A stretch of 64,000 nt of DNA from JADJOY01 sp016713535 [NCBI: Deltaproteobacteria bacterium]. GTDB taxonomy: Bacteria > JADJOY01. Below the pieces are notes generated by a model. That model searched no databases. It had not been told where the DNA came from and saw nothing but the letters and a program-made list of their open reading frames with translations. The stretch covers positions 57,047 through 121,046 of the forward strand of contig JADJOY010000035.1 in NCBI GenBank assembly GCA_016713535.1. The letters run 5' to 3'. The position numbers were made by a program, and so were the translations under genes. Below are positions 57,692-64,000 of the stretch, one piece after another. The number at the start of each line of letters is the position of its first letter. The stretch's first letter is position 1.

Positions 57692-59115
57692 ATGAACGCC
57701 GGCAACCCCTCCACCCGGATGCTGCGCAACACCGTGCTGCTGTTCGGCACGCGCGTCGCGATCCTGCTGCTCGCGTTCGTGCTGAACGTGGCGATCGCGC
57801 GCCCTCGGGCCCGAGGGGCTCGGCAGCTACGGGCTGATGGTGGTGCTCGCGTACGTGTTCCAGACGTCGTCGGCCCTCGGCCTCACGTACGTGCTGCCCC
57901 GCGAGCTCGGCCGGCGCCCCCACGACGCCAAGCTGCTCTTCGACGCTGCGCTCGCGGTCGCGATGCCCGCGGCGGCGGTGTTCGCCTGTGGACTGGCGGT
58001 GTCGGCGCGCCTGCTGCACTACGACGCCGAGCTGGTCCACGCCCTCGACCTGGTCGGACTCTCGCTGCTGCCGGGCGCCCTCTCGCAGCTCGGCGAGGGG
58101 CTCTTCGTGTCGCGCGGCGAGGGCGAGGCGTGCGTCATCGTCACGACCGTCGAGAACGTGTTCCGGTGCGTCGTGAGCCTGGCGGCGCTCGGGCTCGGCC
58201 ACGGGCTCGTGGCGCTGGCGTGGACGTACCTGGCATCGCGGGTGATCGGCTTCGCCACCACGCTGTGGCTGATGCGGGGGCGGCTGCCGGCGATGGACGA
58301 GAGCGCACTCCCCGCGACGATCCGCGAGCTCGCCCGCGGGCTCCCCACGTTCGCCGCGCTCTACGTGCTGGTGGCGCTCTTCTTCAAGGGGCGACATGAT
58401 CGTGCTGTCCTTGCTTCGTCCACGCGGCGAGGTGGGGATCTACACCGCGGGCTACCGGCTCTTCGACGTCGCCTGCCTGGTGCCGTCCACGGCGTCGTCG
58501 GTGGTGTACCCGGTGCTCTCGCGCATGCGGCACCAGCACGCGGGCAGCGAGGCGCCGCTCACGAACTCGTCGCTGGGAGCGCTGCTGGTGGCGGTGCTGC
58601 CGATCGTGCTCGTGATGAGCCTCGGCGCCCACGCCATCGTGTCGATCCTCTACGGTGACGCGTTCGCGGCCACCGTGCCGGTGCTCGCGATCCTGCCGTG
58701 GGCGCTCATCCCCTACGCAGCCGACACGCTCCTCGGCCACGCCATGCTCGCCGCGGACCGTCAGCGCGACGACGTGAAGCTCGTCGGCACGGGCGTGCTC
58801 ACCAACCTCGCCGTGAACCTGGTGCTGATCCCGCTGTGGGGCGCGAAGGGCGCCGCGATCGCGTCGCTGGTGTCGGGCTCGGTGCTGGCCTGGCTGCACG
58901 TGCGCTACGTGCGCGGGCGGCTCTACCCGGTGCGGCTCTCCGCGGACACGCTGCGGGCGATCCCCGCCGCGCTGCTCACGGCGGCCTTCCTGTGGTCCTT
59001 CCGTGCGTACCACCCGTTCTGGACCCACCCCACGGCGGTGGTGATCTTCGTGCTCGGCGCGCGGGTGTTCGGTGCGATCCGGCCCGGATTCGTGCGAACC
59101 TTGCTCGCGCGGTGA
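57692..59115 (+). CDS. Wzx/MATE-type polysaccharide flippase (two apparent frameshifts)
   Basis: About 475 residues in three frames, with 12-14 hydrophobic helices. The start (RMLRNTVLLFGTRVAILLLA) and the motif Ala-x-x-Leu-Gly-Pro-Glu-Gly-Leu-Gly-x-Tyr-Gly, restored by fixing an indel near 57810, are typical of polysaccharide-biosynthesis (Wzx/MOP) exporters. The middle frame supplies TYVLPRELGRRPHDAKLLF and LPTFAALYVLVALFFKG. The last frame (after about 58395) supplies MIVLSLLRPRGEVGIYTAGY and IVSILYGDAFAATVPVLAIL, another family hallmark. It likely moves lipid-linked oligosaccharide across the inner membrane; no adjacent polymerase or glycosyltransferase defines the polymer. Confidence 0.8.
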
Positions 59116-59154
59116 GCGAGACGCGCGGGCGAGCGGCACCGCCGGGCGGTTCCG

Positions 59155-59160
59155 TATACT
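59155..59160 (+). promoter_or_regulatory. Extended -10-like TATACT six bases before a GTG start
   Basis: TATACT (five of six to TATAAT) is separated from the GTG at 59167 by GATCTC only, so transcription would begin at or next to the start codon. No ribosome-binding site and no good -35 were seen. This fits a leaderless message for the secreted-protein gene. Confidence 0.4.
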
Positions 59161-59166
59161 GATCTC

Positions 59167-60747
59167 GTGGTTCGACGCGCTCCGCTCCGACACCGCTCGA
59201 TCGCGCTGCTCGTGATCGCGCTGGCGATCCCGCTCGGCGGCGCGCTCCAGTGCACCTACGTCGGGCTGCCGAGCCCGGCGCAGCCGTTCGACGACTACGT
59301 GCGGCGACTGGCGGCGTTCCTCGAAGTCGGACACGGGCTTCGGCACGATCCTCACCGAGAACGGCCAGCCGATCCCGCCCTACTTCTATTCGTACGCGAT
59401 CTGCGACCAGACGGCGCTGCCGTATTGCTCGGCGCCCGACCAGCTCTTCGTCGCGAGCTACCCGGCCTTCACCGCGGCGGTCGCGATCCGCGCCTTCCTC
59501 GCGTTCCACGCCTACGGCGGTGAGAGCGCGGCGAAGGACCGCGCCATCCAGTTCGCCGACTGGGTGCTCGCCCATCGCACGCCACCGGGCGACGTGTACG
59601 GCAGCTTCCCGTACTCGACGACCGCCAACGGCGTGTTCGGCGAGCTCGATCCGGAGGTGTTCCCCGACGGCCCGTCGATCGAGCTCGACAAGGCGGCGAT
59701 GTTCGCCGACGCGCTGCTCACGCTCCACGAGGCCACCGGCACCGCGAGCTACCTCACCGCCGCCACCACGATCGCGAGCACCTTGAAGGCGCACCAGCGC
59801 GGCGATGGCTCGCTGCCCTTCAAGGTGATCCCGTCGAGCGGCGCGATCTACGTCGACTACACCAGCAACCAGATCGCCTTCTACGAGCTCTTCCGCCACC
59901 TGCGCGCGCTCGGCGGCGACGCGAGCTACGACACCGCCGCGAACACCGAGCTGGGCGTGGATCCTCTCGCACCCGGTGGTGACGCAAGCCTGGAGCGGCT
60001 TCTACGAGGACGTAAGCGACCCGACCAGCAGGTGAACTTCGACGCCCACGAGGTGGTGCGCGAGCTGGTCGCGCGCTCGGGCGAGGACCCCGACTACCTG
60101 GTGCTCGCCGACGGTGTCTTCGACTGGATCGAGTCCACGTTCCTCATCACGTCCGGTCCCTACCTGCCGCTCATCCCGTCGATCGGCGAGCAGACCAGCT
60201 TCGTCATCGGAGGCCAGCAGGCGGGGACGTGCTCGGCCACCATCCAGTGGGCGCTCGCGGGCCACGACCTCGGCACGGCCACCAACGACGCCTACCGGAT
60301 CCAGCACGCCGCCGAGGCCGCCAACGTCGTCAACTCGGCGCAGCAGGCGGACGGGCGCGCCTTCACCGTGATCCGCGACGCCAACGGCGGCGCGCGCGTC
60401 TACCTGATCTCCTGGTACGAGCAGGAGTTCATCCCGCTGTGGATGACCCTCGGTGGCTGGCGAAACGGCCCGACCTGGCCCCCACCGACGAGAACCACCT
60501 CCTGGAAGCGAGCAGCGTCGTCACGGCCATCACGTACGGCGCCGGCTCGGTCACCTACTCCACCCGGCTCGCCGGCACCGACCGGCTCAAGCTCGTGGCG
60601 GCGCCGATCGCGGTCACGTCGAACGGCCTCGCGGTGCCGCAGGTGGCCGATCTCTCGGCGGTCGCGTCCGGCTACACCTGGAGCGCCGGGACGCAGCTCC
60701 TGACCCTCAAGCACACCGGCACCGCCCAGGTCGTCACGCTCCCCTGA
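59167..60747 (+). CDS. Secreted protein with alpha/alpha-toroid-like core, unknown function (about four apparent frameshifts)
   Basis: About 525 residues. A signal peptide (HRSIALLVIALAIPLGGALQ, with a Cys soon after) leads into a helical region with repeated Asp/Trp/Gly-rich turns: SYPAFTAAVAIRAFLAFHAY, DRAIQFADWVLAHRTPPGDV, AAMFADALLTLHEATGTASY and YTSNQIAFYELFRHLRALGG. The spacing suggests a six-hairpin (alpha/alpha)6 fold as in several glycosidases, lyases and epimerases. A short beta-rich end (SYSTRLAGTDR-like, finishing AQVVTLP) follows. The frame shifts near 59325, 59957, 60030 and 60478; each correction restores continuous sequence. No catalytic residues are assigned. It is a secreted or lipid-anchored product, perhaps acting on polysaccharide like the adjacent flippase pathway (inference). 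Confidence 0.5.
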
Positions 60748-61044
60748 GCGAGCCCGAGCGGCGTAAGGCCCGCCTCCATGCCAGGTCAAGCATCGACGAG
60801 GTCGGCGGCGGTCCGGGCACGCCACGCTCGTGGCGGCAACCTCGTGGCCCGCGCCGACGCATCGCAGGTGTAGCGGCGGGCGCCAGCCCGCCGGGGAGCG
60901 GACGCGAGCGGAAGCGATCGGTCGCGATCCTCGGCGGCCTCGCGGCCGCCGCTACGAGCGGCAGCACGGGCTCGGTCGCCTGGAGGCTGATCGCAGAGGC
61001 GTAAGGCGCCGCAAGTGTCCCGGCGGGCGCGAGCGCCGGGAACC
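60748..61044. other. Intergenic region with hairpins, part of a 423-bp gap
   Basis: No gene is supported. Three GC-rich hairpins are packed here: 60874-60893 (CGGCGGGC-GCCA-GCCCGCCG), 60932-60951 (CGGCGGCC-TCGC-GGCCGCCG) and 61019-61040 (CCCGGCG...CGCCGGG). They lead into the triple-palindrome element. None has a T-run. They may end the secreted-protein transcript. Confidence 0.55.
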
Positions 61045-61124
61045 GGCACCGTTGTAAAGCACTTGCTATACAAAATCGTAAAGCAACTGCTTTACAGTTT
61101 TTGTATAGCTTAAGCTCCACAGCC
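61045..61124 (+). repeat. 80-bp triple-palindrome element, copy B
   Basis: Read on the plus strand: GGCACCGT, unit 1 TGTAAAGCACTTGCTATACA, linker AAAT, unit 2 CGTAAAGCAACTGCTTTACA, linker GTTTT, unit 3 TGTATAGCTTAAGCTCCACA, then GCC. Units repeat at 24 and 25 bp, as in copy A (51289-51368), of which it is an inverted copy. It lies between convergent genes, so it is not upstream of any start codon here. A 9-bp stem (CCACTTTTC/GAAAAGTGG, 61123-61154) follows directly. Confidence 0.85.
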
Positions 61125-61170
61125 ACTTTTCGCGAGATATCCCGTGAAAAGTGGCCATTTTGGCCCATCC

Positions 61171-62931
61171 TCAGGGGGATATCGGGCCCAAGAACTGGCG
61201 CTTCGGGTCGAAGATCCGGAGGATCTGGAGGTCGTCCGGCGCTGGCTCCGGGCGCGCTCCAGGTCGGGGCGAACCACCAGATCCCAGCCCACTCGCGCGC
61301 GGATCGCGCGGACGTGGTCCTCCTCCGAGCCGAGCCCGCCGACGGGGACCCAGCTCGCGAGCGCCAGCTCGCTCGCCCCAGGCTCCTTCACGAAGGTGCC
61401 GCGCTCGGTGGCGACCGCGCGCACCCGCGAGCCCGGGCTGGTCACGTAGCCGACGGTCTCCCGGAACCGCCCCGGCGTCAGGCTCGCCGTCACCACCACG
61501 CCGCGCGCCGCGCTCGCGATGTCGTTGCCGCCGCCCGAGCCGGTGATGGGCGTACCGTCGGCCAGGCGAGTGGTGTTGAGCTCTCCGAACCTCCCGACCT
61601 CGGCGGCGCCGATCGAGCCGATGCACGGCTGGCGCTCGCTCGGCAGCACCATCGACATCAGCGTGCGCACCTCGGTCAGCCAGGTGGCCGTCGCGAGGTT
61701 GCGCATGCTGAACACCACCGGATCGAACGGACGCGGGTCGTAGCCGAAGAGCCCGAGTTCGGCCATGAGCGCGACCGGCAGACCGCGCGCCGCGAGCCGC
61801 CGCGCGCCGAGCCACGCGGCGAGGTTGGCGTTGCCGATCCCCGCGAGGATCGAGGCGGCGCCCTCCTCGGCCGCGAGCCGCTCCACCCAGCGCGCCGCCT
61901 CGATCACCTGGCGCTCGACCGGCGTCGCCGGCACCGCCTCGAGCGCCTCGAGCCGTGTCTCGTGCTCGGCGACCTCGTCGCGCCAGGCGTCCGCGCGGTT
62001 CCGGCCCCGCAGCCGCGCGATCCGCTCGCTGCCGAGCTTGGCCACGTAGCCGGCGTGTTCGCCCACGTCGATCACCCACTCGCGGAGCCAGCGCTCCGCT
62101 CCGTCGTCGGTCGCGACCGCGTCGTGGAGCTCGGTCAGCATCGCGTAGTCGTCGGCGTAGCCCTCGACCTCGCAGCCCGCGCTCCACAAGGGCGCCGGGT
62201 GCGCTCCGAGCGGCGCCTCCACCACCGCCCGCACCCACTGGCGGCGGGAAGCCGAGGTGGCTGTGGCGGCGGATCCACTCGGTCGAGACGATGCGCTCGG
62301 CGCTCACCAGCACGCCGTCGCGCGCGAATGCTCCGACGATCCCCTCGCCGCGCGGCGCCGGCAGGATCGCGTTGCCGGACCGGTCCGCGGCCAGCGCGTG
62401 CACGAGCGTGAGGTCGGGCACCAGCGGCTTCACCCAGCCGACACCGCCCCGCACCGAGAACGCGTGGGCGTTCTCCTCGGCCATGGTGCTGCCCACCAGC
62501 GAGCGCGTCGGCAGCTCCGGCACTCCCATCGCAGCCGCCTCGAGGCGCAGCGGGAGCGTCCCGATCGACCAGTTCTCGACCGCGAGCCGACCCGCGCGGA
62601 TCGCCCTCCTCAGCACTCCGTTGGGCGCGGGCGCCGGATACGAGTCACCGCAGAAGGTGGTGATCGCGCGCGCCGCGAGCCCGGCGTGGACGAGCAGCGA
62701 TGCGTTGGCGCTGAGCGTCAGCGTGACGAGCGTGAAGTCCGGGCGCTCGTCGCGGAAGCGACGCAAGAGCTCGTGGATCCACGCGTTGGGGCGCGCCAGC
62801 GTGACCGCCAGCTCGAGCACCATCCCCGGCCGCACGAAGCGCCGCACGGCCTCGGCGAGCGACAGCCGCTGGTCGGGGCGGCGTGCTCGGCGAAGCGCGA
62901 AGTGGCGCTCGATCGGGCACCGCTCGGCCAC
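61171..62931 (-). CDS. Two-domain family I CoA-transferase-like protein (two apparent frameshifts)
   Basis: About 587 residues. Two NagB/RpiA-type Rossmann halves correspond to the alpha and beta subunits of family I CoA-transferases: front half RPGMVLELAVTLARPNAWIH, ARAITTFCGDSYPAPAPNG and LVPDLTLVHALAADRSGNAI; back half ASILAGIGNANLAAWLGARR, PVALMAELGLFGYDPRPFDP and TPITGSGGGNDIASAARGVV. Halves are in different frames, joined near 62232, and a further shift near 61255 puts the last ~28 residues back in the first frame. The catalytic Glu may be that in MAELGLFG, by position. It transfers CoA between acids; substrates unknown. It starts 17 bp after the epimerase stop and is probably cotranscribed with it. 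Confidence 0.7.
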   Translation of the reverse strand: MAERCPIERHFALRRARRPDQRLSLAEAVRRFVRPGMVLELAVTLARPNAWIHELLRRFRDERPDFTLVTLTLSANASLLVHAGLAARAITTFCGDSYPAPAPNGVLRRAIRAGRLAVENWSIGTLPLRLEAAAMGVPELPTRSLVGSTMAEENAHAFSVRGGVGWVKPLVPDLTLVHALAADRSGNAILPAPRGEGIVGAFARDGVLVSAERIVSTEWIRRHSHLGFPPPVGAGGGGGAARSAPGALVERGLRGRGLRRRLRDADRAPRRGRDRRRSGALAPRVGDRRGRTRRLRGQARQRADRAAAGPEPRGRLARRGRRARDTARGARGGAGDAGRAPGDRGGALGGAARGRGGRRLDPRGDRQRQPRRVARRAAARGARSAGRAHGRTRALRLRPASVRSGGVQHAQPRDGHLADRGAHADVDGAAERAPAVHRLDRRRRGREVRRAQHHSPGRRYAHHRLGRRQRHRERGARRGGDGEPDAGAVPGDRRLRDQPGLAGARGRHRARHLREGAWGERAGARELGPRRRARLGGGPRPRDPRASGLGSGGSPRPGARPEPAPDDLQILRIFDPKRQFLGPISP

Positions 62932-62948
62932 GCCGCGCGCCCGCGCCG

Positions 62949-63896
62949 TCAGCCCCGGATCTTGCCCTGGCGGACCAGCTTCTCGCGGTAGAACGCCGTC
63001 GAGCGGCGCACGCCTTCTTCGAGCGACACCTGCGGCGACCAGCCGAGCCCCTCGCGGGCACGCTCGTTGGCGAGGCAGATGTGGTCGATCTCGCCGGGCC
63101 GCTTCTCGCCGTAGATCGGCTCCAGATCGGGCTTGCCGAGCGCCTTGCGCACCAGATCGAAGATCTCGAAGTCCGAGGTGGGCCGTCCGGTGCCGATGTT
63201 GAAGACGCCGCCGTCGCCGTTGGTCAGCGCGGCCACGTTGGCACGCACCACGTCCTCGATGAAGACGTAGTCACGGGTCTTCGAGCCGTCGCCGAAGAGC
63301 GTGCACGGCTGACCGAGCAACATGCGCTCGGAGAAGATCGCGGTCACCCCCGCCTCGCCGTGGGGCGACTGGCGCGGGCCGTAGATGTTCGCGTAGCGCA
63401 GCACCACGGACTCAAGGCCGTGGAGCGCGCGGTAGATGAAGAGGTAGTGCTCGGGGGTGTGCTTGGTGGCGCCGTACGGCGAGAGCGGCTCGATCGGGTG
63501 ATCCTCGCGGACGGGCATGCTCTTGGGTTCGCCGTACACGGCGCCGCCGGTCGAGATGTAGATCCAGCGCTTCACGCCGACCTCGCGCGAGAGCTCGAGC
63601 AGCCTGAGCGTGCCGAGCACGTTCACCTCGGCGTCGTAGAGCGGCTCGCGCACCGAGCGGCGCACGTCCATCTGCGCGGCGTGGTGATCGACCACGTCCG
63701 GCTTCTCGTCCTTGAAGAGCTGCTCGATCTTCGGGTCGCGGATGTCGAGCTCGTGGAACCTGGCCTTCGGGTTCACGTTCTCCCGGAAGCCGGTGGCGAG
63801 GTTGTCGACGACCACCACGTCGTGGCCGTCCGCGATGAATCGATCGACGACGTGCGAGGCGATGAAGCCGGCGCCTCCGGTGACCAGGATCTTCAC
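62949..63896 (-). CDS. UDP-glucose 4-epimerase-like NAD-dependent epimerase/dehydratase
   Basis: A 315-residue extended SDR enzyme. The NAD site is KILVTGGAGFIASHVVDRF at the N-terminus. DVVDHHAAQMDVRRSV, WIYISTGGAVYGEPKSMP and the catalytic YGATKHTPEH (Tyr-x-x-x-Lys) follow, then LRYANIYGPRQSPHGEAGV, typical of the bacterial GalE/WbpP group. RDYVFIEDVVRANVAAL near 220 positions the sugar. It probably supplies an epimerised UDP-sugar for surface polysaccharide. I chose GTG at 63896 with GAGAGG eight bases upstream; the longer frame to 63938 adds a non-family basic stretch. The 104 bp to the window end hold no recognisable gene. Confidence 0.87.
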   Translation of the reverse strand: MKILVTGGAGFIASHVVDRFIADGHDVVVVDNLATGFRENVNPKARFHELDIRDPKIEQLFKDEKPDVVDHHAAQMDVRRSVREPLYDAEVNVLGTLRLLELSREVGVKRWIYISTGGAVYGEPKSMPVREDHPIEPLSPYGATKHTPEHYLFIYRALHGLESVVLRYANIYGPRQSPHGEAGVTAIFSERMLLGQPCTLFGDGSKTRDYVFIEDVVRANVAALTNGDGGVFNIGTGRPTSDFEIFDLVRKALGKPDLEPIYGEKRPGEIDHICLANERAREGLGWSPQVSLEEGVRRSTAFYREKLVRQGKIRG

Positions 63897-64000
63897 GACG
63901 ATACCTCTCCCCCGCGCCCGGTGGATGGATCGACGCACGCTCGTGCGAGAAGGGGGCCTCGCGAGGCGGGCGCCGTGACGGCCCGACCTGTCAGCGTGGC

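Noticed and set aside
51289-61124. Composite transposon with 80-bp terminal inverted repeats
   Set aside because: No transposase, integrase or target-site duplication was found. The internal genes are ordinary envelope genes. It is kept only as a low-confidence hypothesis in the findings.

Overview
The window is GC-rich DNA (about 70 % by impression) from a Gram-negative bacterium that I cannot place to phylum. The Gram-negative call rests on an outer-membrane barrel protein ending in Phe, several lipoprotein signals and MreB. From memory, the orders mutS - amidase and cmk - rpsA - sppA recall lineages of the former Deltaproteobacteria (Myxococcota, Desulfobacterota, Binatota and relatives), and one exported phosphoesterase ends in a MYXO-CTERM-like tail. 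No rRNA, CRISPR array, transposase or phage gene was seen. One tRNA, Arg(CCU), is present.

Layout. 1-7.5 kb (minus): the N-terminus of a B12-binding radical SAM protein cut by the window edge, then a tightly coupled run mutS - AMIN/amidase - GT-C membrane protein - hexapeptide acyltransferase. 7.5-14.3 kb (minus): LapA-like coiled-coil protein, HIT hydrolase, sppA, rpsA, cmk, a sugar-nucleotide epimerase and a class I glutamine-amidotransferase fold without its catalytic residues. 14.6-21.7 kb (mostly plus): lon, a lone Flp pilin, an IHF/HU protein (minus), a zinc-ribbon/FxLYD-type protein, tRNA-Arg, family-4 uracil-DNA glycosylase, a GH4 enzyme and a YfhL-type ferredoxin. 21.8-30.7 kb: lipoate-ligase-like protein, DUF2752 and Yip1-like membrane proteins, a sulfatase-fold enzyme, thiI, an unknown membrane protein and a membrane-anchored PEP-utilising (rifampicin-phosphotransferase-like) protein. 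30.7-41.8 kb: two more B12-radical SAM proteins, two GT-C proteins, a Rel/SpoT homologue with a degraded synthetase domain, and larE. 41.9-50.1 kb (minus): TPR protein, bifunctional nuclease, miaB, mreB, a GAF/GAF/degenerate-GGDEF protein, and a CoxE-type VWA protein with its MoxR ATPase. 50.3-61 kb: lipoproteins, an active-looking diguanylate cyclase, the outer-membrane barrel, the phosphoesterase, a TPR membrane protein, a flippase and a secreted protein. 61-64 kb (minus): two-domain CoA-transferase and a UDP-glucose-4-epimerase-like protein.

Functional picture. Housekeeping genes (replication fidelity, translation, proteolysis, cell shape, stringent response, tRNA modification) are interleaved with a recurring envelope theme. 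That theme comprises three GT-C proteins, two nucleotide-sugar epimerases, an acyltransferase, a Wzx-type flippase and three B12-radical SAM proteins, which together suggest synthesis of a surface polymer or lipid.

Two non-coding signals stand out. An 80-bp AT-rich element made of three consecutive ~20-bp palindromes (24 and 25 bp apart) occurs twice in inverted orientation, at 51289-51368 and 61045-61124, about 89 % identical. A separate ~140-bp GC-rich repeat occurs in inverted orientation on both sides of mreB and its neighbour. About 28 apparent single-base indels interrupt otherwise intact genes, including essential ones such as rpsA and mutS, and those I could place mostly sit in short homopolymers. 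I treat them as sequence errors rather than as pseudogenes.
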